NCBI GenBank assembly: GCA_903953985.1
Contig: CAJBLW010000565.1
Location: 1-23,645, forward strand
From: an uncultured Burkholderiales bacterium
GTDB lineage: Bacteria; Pseudomonadota; Gammaproteobacteria; Burkholderiales; Burkholderiaceae_C
Length of the DNA: 23,645 nucleotides
Direction: 5' to 3'
The position numbers and the translations under genes were made by a program. Under the pieces are notes generated by a model. It saw nothing but the letters and a program-made list of their open reading frames with translations, ran no database searches and was not told where the DNA came from. Position 1 is the stretch's first letter; the number at the start of each line of letters is the position of its first letter. This document shows, one piece after another, positions 15,157 through 23,473 of the stretch.

Positions 15157-15386
15157 GTCTGTCTCCTCACTCAATCCACAAAAAAAATGCCAATGTCAAA
15201 GCTTAACCGAAGTCGATCCATTCGAGCCCAAAGCAAGTCCTTCACAAAGTGTGCTGGGGCCGTCAGGGCCATAAACATGAGCAACCACTTATACAAAGGG
15301 CTGAATTGGCCCACCCGGGCACCTTTTTGGTGCCAAAGTGGAGATTCAGAGCATTTTGACTATTTGGCGCAACGATAATCTGGGAC
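15157..15386. promoter_or_regulatory. Divergent pntA/nudJ control region with clustered dyads
   Basis: This 230-base gap must hold promoters for both genes. Three nested dyads cluster at 15299-15337: GGGC/GCCC flanking TGAATTG, then GGCACC/GGTGCC around TTTTT (15318-15334), and TTTGG/CCAAA around TG (15326-15337). A GATAAT hexamer (15374-15379) sits 7 bases before the nudJ ATG. TTGACT (15356-15361) lies only 12 bases upstream of it, too near for a normal -35. No gene is seen here. Confidence 0.45.
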
Positions 15387-15881
15387 ATGGACACTCGCTG
15401 GAAACCCAATGTCACCGTGGCCGCCATCATCGAGCGCGATGGCCACTACCTGTTGATCGAAGAACACACCCAAGAGGGCTTGCGCCTGAACAACCCGGCT
15501 GGACACCTGGACCCGGGCGAATCGCCTGCGCAAGCTTGCGCTCGCGAAGCGTTGGAGGAAACGGCCCAGCCGTTCACGCCCACCGCTTTGGTGGGCATTT
15601 ACCTCTCACGCTTTCAGCGTCCGGCGACGGGCGAAGACATTACCTACGTACGCATGGCATTTTGCGGCGACATTGGCGAACTGCAGCCCCATCTGAGTCT
15701 GGACGAGGGCATTGTGCGCACGCTGTGGATGACTCCCGAAGAAGTGCGAGCCAGCGCCGAGCGCCACCGCAGCCCCTTGGTCTTGCGCTGCATCGAAGAC
15801 CACCTGGCCGGACAACGCTTTCCACTGGGTGTAATCCACACCGACCCGGCCGTGGCCGATTTACCCCCTCTGTCGACATGA
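15387..15881 (+). CDS. nudJ: NUDIX hydrolase, NudJ-like phosphatase
   Basis: 164 residues. The Nudix box GHLDPGESPAQACAREALEE (residues 39-58) has the Gly, Glu and RE..EE metal-binding residues in register; the usual late glycine of the box is Ala60. N-terminal KPNVTVAAIIERDGHYLLIEE and C-terminal RSPLVLRCIEDHLAGQRFPL closely follow E. coli NudJ, an enzyme that dephosphorylates nucleoside and thiamine-type pyrophosphates. In E. coli nudJ is directly next to mnmA; here mnmA is about 950 bases further on with an opposite-strand gene between. The ATG at 15387 lacks a Shine-Dalgarno. Substrate assignment comes from similarity only. Confidence 0.88.
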   Translation: MDTRWKPNVTVAAIIERDGHYLLIEEHTQEGLRLNNPAGHLDPGESPAQACAREALEETAQPFTPTALVGIYLSRFQRPATGEDITYVRMAFCGDIGELQPHLSLDEGIVRTLWMTPEEVRASAERHRSPLVLRCIEDHLAGQRFPLGVIHTDPAVADLPPLST

Positions 15882-15927
15882 GCCCCGACTGGCCAAACGC
15901 TTGACTATGCGCTGGGTGGTGATTGGC

Positions 15928-15957
15928 ACCGGCGGGGTGATGCGCCTGGTATTTTTT
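15928..15957 (+). terminator. Possible terminator downstream of nudJ
   Basis: ACCGGCG (15928-15934) pairs with CGCC plus GGT (15943-15950, one bulged T) and is followed by A and six T (15952-15957). It lies 47 bases after the nudJ stop, in the gap before the convergent transglycosylase gene. The bulge and the overlap with a 21-codon frame leave some doubt. Confidence 0.5.
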
Positions 15958-15986
15958 GCGCGCACGGGTTGATCCGCCTCATTGCT

Positions 15987-16045
15987 CTGTACCGGGACCT
16001 GGTCAGTTTTATACAACATTGACCCCATTTGACTCACTGTACCGG
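15987..16045. repeat. 9-bp direct repeat flanking a short dyad-bearing segment
   Basis: CTGTACCGG occurs at 15987-15995 and again at 16037-16045. Between them are 41 bases that contain GGTCA (16001-16005) and TGACC (16020-16024) as an inverted repeat and an AT-rich core. The second copy lies inside the last codons of the transglycosylase gene, whose stop codon (16034-16036) is inside the segment. This looks like a tiny insertion with target duplication, or chance. Confidence 0.45.
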
Positions 16046-16762
16046 CACGTTGACGCCTGCAGCCACCTGATCAAGAAAAGCCTGCTCCGCCAGAACCTTG
16101 GCCACATAGCCACCGTCTTCGGTCAGTTCGTAGCCCCCCAGATAAAACTTGAGACCGTCTTCGATGGAGCCGCCTCGAAGTTTGATGGCATCCGACAGCA
16201 CGCCCACACCGACCCGTAAATTGCTGATCGGGTCAAAGGCGGCCAATTTGCCACCATAGGCTTCGTAGCGTTGGGCGTGAATGCCGGTGACCACTTGCAT
16301 CAACCCTTCTGCACCGGCATGGCTTTGCACGTAAGGGTGGAAATTGGATTCGATGGCCATCACTGCCAAGATCAGATGGGGCGGCAGTTTGGTCTTTTTG
16401 GACAGCAAGTAGGACTCAGCTACCAGCGCGGCCAAAGGCTCTGGGGCCACTTTGTATTTGCGACCTAACCACTCAGCCACGGCCGCCTGCGACTTGGGCA
16501 AGGCCTTCAAGTCGACCGCGGTGGCGCGCTCGGCAGTGTTTTCAGGCAACCAAGACAGCAACACCTGGCGATCGCGCAACCAATCGAAAAGCGCCCCTTC
16601 AGCCTGGCTTAACCAATGGGGCTGCCACCACAACGCCACGACCAAGGCAGCCGCGCTCAGGCCCACCATGGCCAGGCCACTGTGGGTCACGATGAACAGG
16701 CCTCGCGCCGAGTCGCGCAAGAAAGTTCGAATGGGGAGGCACCATGTGCAATGCAAGGACAT
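16034..16762 (-). CDS. Lytic transglycosylase, SLT domain
   Basis: 242 residues. A hydrophobic segment at about 28-46 anchors the protein in the inner membrane with the rest in the periplasm; the short Arg-containing N terminus fits a signal anchor. The C-terminal half is a soluble lytic transglycosylase domain: ILAVMAIESNFHPYVQSHAG with catalytic Glu138, AEGLMQVVTGIH, and NLRVGVGVLSDAIK with FYLGGYE. It should cleave the MurNAc-GlcNAc bond of peptidoglycan with anhydro-ring formation. Start at 16762 is the first Met; Met32 is an alternative. It is on the opposite strand between nudJ and mnmA. A perfect TATAAT (minus strand, 16787-16782) stands 19 bases before the start. Specific subfamily not assigned. 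Confidence 0.87.
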   Translation of the reverse strand: MSLHCTWCLPIRTFLRDSARGLFIVTHSGLAMVGLSAAALVVALWWQPHWLSQAEGALFDWLRDRQVLLSWLPENTAERATAVDLKALPKSQAAVAEWLGRKYKVAPEPLAALVAESYLLSKKTKLPPHLILAVMAIESNFHPYVQSHAGAEGLMQVVTGIHAQRYEAYGGKLAAFDPISNLRVGVGVLSDAIKLRGGSIEDGLKFYLGGYELTEDGGYVAKVLAEQAFLDQVAAGVNVPVQ

Positions 16763-16781
16763 GAATTTAAACTGGTCACGT

Positions 16782-16787
16782 ATTATA
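16782..16787 (-). promoter_or_regulatory. Likely -10 element for the transglycosylase gene
   Basis: A perfect TATAAT on the minus strand lies 19 bases upstream of the ATG, so transcription would begin about 12 bases before translation. No strong -35 is at 16-18 bases. It lies within the 74-base divergent gap shared with mnmA. Confidence 0.45.
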
Positions 16788-16802
16788 AATTTTCGCCAAC
16801 CG

Positions 16803-16830
16803 CTGACCGTGGCACAGTGCGCTGGATAAT
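16803..16830 (+). promoter_or_regulatory. Candidate mnmA promoter
   Basis: CTGACC (16803-16808) and GATAAT (16825-16830) are separated by 16 bases and match sigma-70 consensus at four and five positions. The -10 ends only 6 bases before the mnmA ATG, so the transcript would start at or next to the start codon. Confidence 0.4.
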
Positions 16831-16836
16831 TCGGTC

Positions 16837-18012
16837 ATGTCACACTTTTCACGCGTGGTCGTCGGCTTGTCCGGCGGCGTCGATTCAGCCGTCACCGCCC
16901 ACCTGCTCAAACAGCAAGGCCACGAGGTGATTGGCATCTTCATGAAAAACTGGGAAGACGACGATGACAGCGAATACTGCTCATCCAACGTTGACTTCGT
17001 CGATGCCGCCGCCGTGGCCGATGTGATGGGCATAGAGATCGAACACGTCAATTTTGCAGCCGACTACAAGGACCGTGTTTTTTCCGAGTTTGTCCGCGAA
17101 TACCAAGCCGGGCGCACGCCCAACCCGGACATCCTGTGCAACGCCGAGATCAAATTCAAATCATTTTTGGACCACGCCATGCGACTGGGGGCCGAAAAAA
17201 TCGCCACCGGCCACTATGCCCGTGTGCGACAGAACACGGCCAGTGGTCTGTTTGAACTGCTCAAGGGCCTTGACCCCGGAAAAGACCAAAGCTACTTTTT
17301 GCACCGCCTGAACCAGGCACAGCTATCCAAAACCCTGTTCCCGGTGGGCGAGTTGCACAAAACCGAGGTGCGCCGCATCGCCGAGGAGATCGGTTTGCCC
17401 AACGCCAAAAAGAAAGACTCCACAGGCATCTGCTTCATTGGCGAGCGGCCCTTCCGCGATTTTCTAAATCGTTACATCAGCAAGGAGCCGGGCCCGATCA
17501 AGGATCCCACAGGCCGCACCATTGGCAGACATGTAGGTCTGAGTTTTTACACCCTGGGCCAACGTCAAGGTTTGGGCATTGGTGGCATCAAGGCCAAAGG
17601 TGACGACATGAAGGCCCTGCAGGCGCGCGGCTTGCGCGGCGCGGGCGAGCACACACCCTGGTTTGTCGCTCGCAAGGACATCCCCAACAACACCTTGTGG
17701 GTGGTGCAAGGCCACGACCACCCGTGGTTGTTGTCACCGCAACTGCATGCCACCGATGTGAGTTGGTGCGCAGGCCAGGCCCCTGCGCCCGGGACCTATG
17801 CGGCCAAGACGCGCTACCGGCAAGCCGATGCACCCTGCAGCTACCTCCCCCTGCCCATGGCCGAAGGTCAAGTGGGCTCTGAACTGGGATTCGAACTGGA
17901 CTTTGCACAAGACCAGTGGGCCGTCACGCCCGGCCAAAGCGCCGTGCTGTACGACGGCGAGGTGTGCCTGGGCGGCGGTGTCATTGCCGGCCGTGAAACC
18001 GCCCGAACTTGA
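16837..18012 (+). CDS. mnmA: tRNA-specific 2-thiouridylase MnmA
   Basis: Thiolates U34 of the wobble position in Glu, Gln and Lys tRNAs, using sulfur relayed by Tus-type proteins or directly from IscS, with ATP activation. 391 residues, slightly longer than E. coli MnmA (368). PP-loop ATP-binding motif SGGVDS at 12-17, first catalytic cysteine in PDILCNAEIKFK (Cys101) and second in DSTGICFIGERPF (Cys199). The central GQRQGLGIGG segment and C-terminal beta-barrel are present. A stretch about 270-300 (KGDDMKALQARGLRGAGEHT) looks like a lineage-specific insertion. No Shine-Dalgarno precedes the ATG. Single gene; the next gene is convergent. Confidence 0.97.
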   Translation: MSHFSRVVVGLSGGVDSAVTAHLLKQQGHEVIGIFMKNWEDDDDSEYCSSNVDFVDAAAVADVMGIEIEHVNFAADYKDRVFSEFVREYQAGRTPNPDILCNAEIKFKSFLDHAMRLGAEKIATGHYARVRQNTASGLFELLKGLDPGKDQSYFLHRLNQAQLSKTLFPVGELHKTEVRRIAEEIGLPNAKKKDSTGICFIGERPFRDFLNRYISKEPGPIKDPTGRTIGRHVGLSFYTLGQRQGLGIGGIKAKGDDMKALQARGLRGAGEHTPWFVARKDIPNNTLWVVQGHDHPWLLSPQLHATDVSWCAGQAPAPGTYAAKTRYRQADAPCSYLPLPMAEGQVGSELGFELDFAQDQWAVTPGQSAVLYDGEVCLGGGVIAGRETART

Positions 18013-18055
18013 GTCAGGTGCAGGTCTCCACGGCTGTGTGTCCCAGTCCGCTTGC

Positions 18056-18682
18056 TTACACCCAAGCCTGAATCACATAGTCATAAGCGGCTTGGCCATT
18101 GGTCATGTCCACGCGCTGCAACTTGATCTTCCAGTCTTCACCCTGTTTGACCAGAGTGTGGCGGTAACTGCCGCCGAAGTGACGCACTTGGTCACGGCGC
18201 ATTTCCATCATCTGAAAGCGCGAATACACCTCCATGGTGGTGGGCGTGGCCGCCTCGATCACGATGTTGCCGACCAGGTGATTGGTACCCCACTGCGCCG
18301 CTTGCGACCAGGCATTGGGGTGCAGCAATCGGCCCATGCGCACCTCCATCAGCAAACGGTCTTCTGCAAAGATGGAAGCCTCGCGCCGCCAGTCGGTTTG
18401 CAGCGGGGTCGAGGGCATCCAATACACCCCGTCCTCACTGAACAATTCGGCCCACTCGCCCCAGGCCTTGTTGTCGAGTAAGGCGGCTTGGTGAAACAAC
18501 AATTCTTCGACCTGCCGTAGCAAACCGGCATCGACCGGGATGGCTTTGGGGATATAGCCCTGGCTGGGCATGCGCCCGCGCCCCATGTGGTCCGGCGCAA
18601 TGGATTCGGCGCCCGACATGGACTGGATGGCTTCGATCACCACACCCGTGCCCAGGGCGTCTTTGACTTCTTTGGGTTGCAT
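18056..18682 (-). CDS. Aromatic-ring-hydroxylating dioxygenase, beta (small) subunit
   Basis: 208 residues of the ring-hydroxylating beta-subunit family (NTF2/SnoaL-like fold), which supports the trimeric structure of the oxygenase and carries no metal. Core features: LLFHQAALLDNKAWGEWAELFSEDGVYWMPS (about 60-90), ASIFAEDRLLMEVRMGRL (about 102-120) and the C-terminal SYRHTLVKQGEDWKIKLQRVDM. About 50 extra residues precede the usual domain start. It begins 16 bases after the stop of the alpha subunit, with AGGAG about 8 bases before its ATG, so both are translated from one message. Convergent with mnmA. Substrate unknown; similar pairs act on benzoate-, anthranilate- or biphenyl-type rings. 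Confidence 0.88.
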   Translation of the reverse strand: MQPKEVKDALGTGVVIEAIQSMSGAESIAPDHMGRGRMPSQGYIPKAIPVDAGLLRQVEELLFHQAALLDNKAWGEWAELFSEDGVYWMPSTPLQTDWRREASIFAEDRLLMEVRMGRLLHPNAWSQAAQWGTNHLVGNIVIEAATPTTMEVYSRFQMMEMRRDQVRHFGGSYRHTLVKQGEDWKIKLQRVDMTNGQAAYDYVIQAWV

Positions 18683-18698
18683 GAATCATGACTCCTGT

Positions 18699-20021
18699 TC
18701 AGGCCGTGGCCTTGGGTTGAATGGCGGCGCGGATGTACGACTCCCAGGCGATGAACTGGTTGCGCATCACCACTTCGCTGGTGCCGTTGTTTGAGTAAAG
18801 AACGCCATCTTTTTCGGTATCGCCCCCGTAGTTGCGGTGAAAGCTCACCCATTCGCCGCCTTTAGACTCCAGACCCAGCTGGCCCTTGGTCCAATTTTCC
18901 AGATCGTCTGCGTTGATCATGGTGGCGGGCGAGTTGACCAAGTTGAAATACCACAGCGAACGCTCGTAAATCGCCTCGGGCACGCCTTTGAGGCGGAAAT
19001 GCCAGATCTCGGACAGCGTCTTGTTGGGGGCCATTGGGCGCAAGCAACGCAGTTGCTGCAAGGGCGACTGAACCGACAAATAGGGATAGATCAACACGTG
19101 GTGGATGCTGCGCGCCAGGTACTCTTCGCCCTTTTCTTCGCCATAAGCCTTCTTGATCAAGGCCTCGTATTCGACCGTGTCCGGATCGGTGGGGCGCAGG
19201 CCCATGTAGGCCTTCAAAATGCCGTGGCCATATTTGAAGTTGACCGTTTGCACCGAATCCCATTGGTCAAAGCTGGAGGCGAAGGTCGACAGGTAATGAA
19301 AAAACAAGGGCGCAGAGCCTTGGTCTTTCTTGAGACGCTGCTCCACGCGGCGGGCCGAAACCCCAGTGGACTGGTGCGTGACCGATGGGTGCAAGGCGTC
19401 AAGTTGGTTCTCCATGAAGAACTTCCAGTTTGAATGCTGCACCACCCGGTGGCAAACCGGTACGGCTTCCACCTCGCCCACGGGTGAACGGTCGCACATG
19501 TCGTCAAACGCTATTTTTGCCTCGCCCAAAAAGTCGATCAGGCTCGGGCCTTCCTTGCCCAGGCTGGCAAACACAAAGCCACGGTAACTGTCGACCCGCG
19601 CAGCAGGCACCATGCTGCAATCGGCATCGTCGGTGTGCATGCGGGTGCCGTCGTAGCCTTTGACCAGCGGGATGGCCTTAACTTTGCCATTGAGGTGAAA
19701 GCTCCAGGCGTGGTACGAGCAGACAAAACCCTTGCCGGTGTTGCCGCTTTGGTTGCCGCACAACTCCACACCCCGGTGCGGGCAACGGTTGTAGAGCACA
19801 CGCACACTGCGGTCAGTGTCACGCACCATCACCATCGGTTGACGGCCAATCTGCATGGTGAAGTAATCACCGACCTCTTTGACCTGTGATTCGTGGCCAC
19901 AGTAAACCCAAGCCTTTTCGAAAATGTGTTCCATCTCCAGATCAAACAGCGCTTGATCCGTGTAGACACTCTTATGAACGCGGTCCGGTTGAACCAGGTT
20001 CGCCAAATCGATCGATTGCAT
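18699..20021 (-). CDS. Aromatic-ring-hydroxylating dioxygenase, alpha (large) subunit, Rieske type
   Basis: Catalytic subunit that adds oxygen to an aromatic ring using electrons from a ferredoxin/reductase. 440 residues from the ATG at 20021, supported by AAGGAG 5 bases upstream; an in-frame extension to 20093 is rejected. Rieske [2Fe-2S] ligands: Cys80, His82, Cys101, His104. The mononuclear iron site is DALHPSVTH with Asp208 as the bridging acid between centres and His211/His216 as ligands; ADDLENW (371-377) supplies the likely third ligand. All key residues are present, so it is probably active. The beta gene follows 16 bases later. A LysR gene is divergent 102 bases upstream. No electron-transfer genes are visible. 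Substrate not inferable. Confidence 0.92.
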   Translation of the reverse strand: MQSIDLANLVQPDRVHKSVYTDQALFDLEMEHIFEKAWVYCGHESQVKEVGDYFTMQIGRQPMVMVRDTDRSVRVLYNRCPHRGVELCGNQSGNTGKGFVCSYHAWSFHLNGKVKAIPLVKGYDGTRMHTDDADCSMVPAARVDSYRGFVFASLGKEGPSLIDFLGEAKIAFDDMCDRSPVGEVEAVPVCHRVVQHSNWKFFMENQLDALHPSVTHQSTGVSARRVEQRLKKDQGSAPLFFHYLSTFASSFDQWDSVQTVNFKYGHGILKAYMGLRPTDPDTVEYEALIKKAYGEEKGEEYLARSIHHVLIYPYLSVQSPLQQLRCLRPMAPNKTLSEIWHFRLKGVPEAIYERSLWYFNLVNSPATMINADDLENWTKGQLGLESKGGEWVSFHRNYGGDTEKDGVLYSNNGTSEVVMRNQFIAWESYIRAAIQPKATA

Positions 20022-20075
20022 GAAAACTCCTTGGCAGGCTTCGGGGTGGATGTCAGCCCTCAAGTTAACAAAGCG

Positions 20076-20085
20076 CAAGCGCTTG
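20076..20085. promoter_or_regulatory. Palindrome in the oxygenase/LysR control region
   Basis: CAAGCGCTTG is a perfect 10-bp palindrome centred in the 102-base divergent gap, about 55 bases upstream of the oxygenase alpha start. It could be the activation half of the regulator's binding region. Short palindromes of this size also occur by chance. Confidence 0.3.
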
Positions 20086-20108
20086 ACCAACAACCTGCCA
20101 TGCTTTTT

Positions 20109-20127
20109 CCATTACCATAGGTTATGG
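20109..20127. promoter_or_regulatory. Candidate LysR-type operator overlapping the regulator start
   Basis: CCATTACC and GGTTATGG form an 8-bp dyad with one mismatch around ATA, and contain T-N11-A (T20112, A20124), the classic LysR box. It covers the ATG of the LysR gene at 20124, a placement that would suit autorepression together with activation of the divergent oxygenase genes. Confidence 0.45.
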
Positions 20128-21023
20128 ATTACCGAAAAGTTCAACTCTTTCTGGCTGCCGCACGCTTGGGCAACATGACCGAAGCCGCCGCATCGCTGGA
20201 CATTTCCCAGCCGGCCTTGTCCAAGAGCATCAAGTCGCTGGAAAAAACCCTGGGCGTGAGACTGCTCGAGCGCGGGCGATTCGGGGTCAGCGTGACCCCT
20301 TTTGGCCAGGCCCTGATGCAGCATGGTCAAGTCATCGAAGCGGAAATGCGCAATGCGGTCGGCGAAATCCAGGCCATGCGCGGGGCGCAGCGCGGCCATG
20401 TGCTGATGGGTTGCGGCCCCACCGAGGCCACCCGCTTGCTGCCCCTGGCGCTGCAGGCGCTGGCCAAAGACCAGCCCGACATCAAGGTGACGGTGCTCTA
20501 CGGCTTGAACGAGGCACTGATGCCCTGGGTCAAGCAAGGCGAGGTGGATTTCGCCTTGTCCTCGGTGCCCGCGCGCGCCATCGACCCGGACCTGTCCCAC
20601 GAACGCCTGTTGACCGAAACGGCCACCGTGGTCGCACGAACCGGGCACCCGCTGACGCAACTCAAAAGGGTCACCCCTGACATGCTCACCTCTTACCCCT
20701 GGGTCCTGCCACGAAAGCGTGAGCTCGAGCGGCTGGCGTTTGACGATTACTTTGTGGCGCAAGGCCTGGAGCCGCCGAGCGCCCAAGTCGAAACCACCTC
20801 CACCGTGCTGATGAAATCCATGGTGATGCAAAGCGACGCCCTGACCTTCATTCCGGCCGAATTGATTTACTGGGAAGTCCGTGCCGGCCAGCTCCAGGCG
20901 CTTCAAGCCTCGGGCAACCAATGGGCTCGGCAGGTGGGCATCACCCGCAGACGCAAGGGGTCAATGAGCCCGGCCAGCCAACTGCTGCTGACTGCGGTGA
21001 GGTCGGTGGCCAAAAACTTTTGA
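20124..21023 (+). CDS. LysR-family transcriptional regulator
   Basis: 299 residues, standard. The N-terminal winged helix-turn-helix has FLAAARLGNMTEAAASLDISQPALSKSIKSLE (residues 9-40). The C-terminal periplasmic-binding-like effector domain starts about residue 90 (GHVLMGCGPTEATRLLPLAL). It likely binds a small-molecule inducer and controls the divergent oxygenase alpha/beta genes, as LysR regulators next to divergent catabolic operons usually do. A dyad with T-N11-A overlaps its own start. It is convergent with livF (25 bases between stops). Inducer unknown; an aromatic acid is a reasonable guess from context only. Confidence 0.92.
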   Translation: MDYRKVQLFLAAARLGNMTEAAASLDISQPALSKSIKSLEKTLGVRLLERGRFGVSVTPFGQALMQHGQVIEAEMRNAVGEIQAMRGAQRGHVLMGCGPTEATRLLPLALQALAKDQPDIKVTVLYGLNEALMPWVKQGEVDFALSSVPARAIDPDLSHERLLTETATVVARTGHPLTQLKRVTPDMLTSYPWVLPRKRELERLAFDDYFVAQGLEPPSAQVETTSTVLMKSMVMQSDALTFIPAELIYWEVRAGQLQALQASGNQWARQVGITRRRKGSMSPASQLLLTAVRSVAKNF

Positions 21024-21048
21024 GCCTTAAACGCTCACCCCACATTCA

Positions 21049-21752
<704 letters not shown>

Positions 21753-21756
<4 letters not shown>

Positions 21757-22508
21757 GCGTGCTCCTCGCCCAGGTAAGCGGCCACCACTTGCGGGTTGAG
21801 CCGAATGGCCTGCGGTGTGCCGGTGGCGATCAAAGCGCCATTGACCATCACCGAGATGCGATCGGCCAAGCGAAACACGGCGTCCATGTCGTGCTCGATC
21901 AACAAGATGGCCACCTTGGCGCGCAGCTTTTGAATCAACTGGAGAATGCGCTCGGACTCTACCGGCCCTGCACCCGCCATGGGCTCGTCCAGCAACAACA
22001 GCTTGGGCTGGGTGGCCACGGCAAGGCCCAGCTCCAAAATTCGCTGCTCGCCGTGCGAGAGTTCGCTGGCAGGGTCCTGCGCCCGCTCCTGCAAACCCAA
22101 CTCCTGCAACACAGCCATGGCCTGCGCCGTCAAGGCCTTTTCTGAGTGCACCGGACGCCAGAAAGAAAAGCTGTTGCCGCTGCGTGCTTGCACCGACAGC
22201 GCCACGTTGTCCAGCACCGTGAACGACTTGAACAAGCGCGTGATCTGAAACGAACGGGCCAAGCCACGGCCCACACGCGCGTGGGTGGGCATGGCGGTAA
22301 CATCCTGCCCATCGAAAAAAATCTGCCCACTGTCGCTTGGCAAGTGGCCAGACAACTGAGCTATCAGACTGGTCTTGCCCGCCCCATTCGGGCCAATCAA
22401 GGCGTGGATTTCTCCCGGCTGCACATCCAGCGTGACGTGGTCAGTGGCCCGCAAGGCACCAAAATTTTTGACCAGGTCATTCACCTGAAGCAAGGCCCCG
22501 GCGTTCAT
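21753..22508 (-). CDS. livG: Branched-chain-type ABC transporter ATP-binding protein LivG
   Basis: Second ATPase of the Liv importer. 251 residues from the ATG at 22508; the frame is open further upstream, but that part overlaps livM and is not Liv-like. Walker A GPNGAGKTS (39-47), the family-typical LARSFQITRLFKSFTVLDNV (87-106), signature LSHGEQR, Walker B LLLLDEPMAGAG, and the switch histidine in LLIEHDMD. The start overlaps the livM stop by 4 bases (ATGA), and its stop overlaps the livF start in the same way, so livM-livG-livF are coupled. Confidence 0.94.
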
Positions 22509-23461
22509 GCGTGCCCCCCTTTGCGGGTCGACTTTCGGCGGATCAAGCCCGCCAGTCCCTTGGGGGCCAGCAAGACCACGGCAAGCAGGAACCAGCCCAC
22601 ATAAAACTGCCAATGCAAGGTGTATTCGGCCAACACATCCTCCAGAATCAGCAGCACCAGTGCACCCCACAGACCGCCCGTGAGCGTGCCCACGCCGCCC
22701 AGAATGACCATGACCATCAGGATGCCCGATTGGGTCCAGTGCATCAGGTTCGGGCTGACATAGTTCTGATGGTTGACCATCAAGGCACCCGCCAGACCCC
22801 CCAGGGTGCCGGCAATGACAAACAGCACCCATTTGTAACGGTAAGACGCAAATCCGATGGCGTCGACGCGCACATCGTCATCGCGTATCGCCAAAATCAC
22901 ACGGCCAAAGCGCGAAGCCATGATGCGAGAAATCAGCACCAAGCTCAGCACCAGAACGAACAGGACCACGAAGTAAAAAGTCACATCGTTTTTCAGGTCC
23001 AGACCCAGACCGAAGTCAGAGCGCTGCTTGATGTTCAAGCCTTCGTCACCCCCATAGGCTTTGATGGAGTTGACCAGGTAATAAATCATCTGGGCAAAAG
23101 CCAAGGTGATCATGATGAAGTAGACACCCCGTGTGCGCAGCGAAATCGCACCGATGATGGCGGCCACCAAAGCCGACAAACCCATGGCGATGGCAAAACC
23201 CACCCAGCCATTGGTGACGCCTTCGGTGATCAAAATGCCCACCGTGTAAGCCCCGATCCCCAAAAAGGCCGCATGCCCGAAGGATACGAGGCCCCCGTAA
23301 CCGAGTATCAGGTTGAGACTGCAAGCGGCTATGCCATAAATCATCATGCGGCTGAGCATGCTGACGTAAAAATCCATGCCCCGGGCATGCAGAAACAGGG
23401 GCAAGGCGATCGCCCCGGCCAGTACCAGGCCCCAAACCCAGAACGGTGTTTTGTGGTTCAT
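22505..23461 (-). CDS. livM: Branched-chain-type ABC transporter permease LivM
   Basis: Inner-membrane permease of the Liv importer, 318 residues with about nine to ten hydrophobic segments. The family signature CSLNLILGYGGLVSFGHAAF (about 47-66) and the ATPase-coupling segment FGRVILAIRDDDVRVDAIGF (about 186-205) are present. It ends in a basic tail RRKSTRKGGHA. Its start is 12 bases after the livH stop. The substrate is set by a periplasmic binding protein that is not in the window. Confidence 0.93.
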   Translation of the reverse strand: MNHKTPFWVWGLVLAGAIALPLFLHARGMDFYVSMLSRMMIYGIAACSLNLILGYGGLVSFGHAAFLGIGAYTVGILITEGVTNGWVGFAIAMGLSALVAAIIGAISLRTRGVYFIMITLAFAQMIYYLVNSIKAYGGDEGLNIKQRSDFGLGLDLKNDVTFYFVVLFVLVLSLVLISRIMASRFGRVILAIRDDDVRVDAIGFASYRYKWVLFVIAGTLGGLAGALMVNHQNYVSPNLMHWTQSGILMVMVILGGVGTLTGGLWGALVLLILEDVLAEYTLHWQFYVGWFLLAVVLLAPKGLAGLIRRKSTRKGGHA

Positions 23462-23473
23462 AGCACCCGTGCC

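Noticed and set aside
20112..20921. 269-codon minus-strand open frame
   Set aside because: Antisense shadow of the LysR gene; the plus-strand frame has a complete helix-turn-helix and effector domain.
22509..22832. Upstream in-frame extension of livG
   Set aside because: It overlaps livM in another frame and lacks Liv similarity; the ATG at 22508 forms the standard ATGA coupling with livM.
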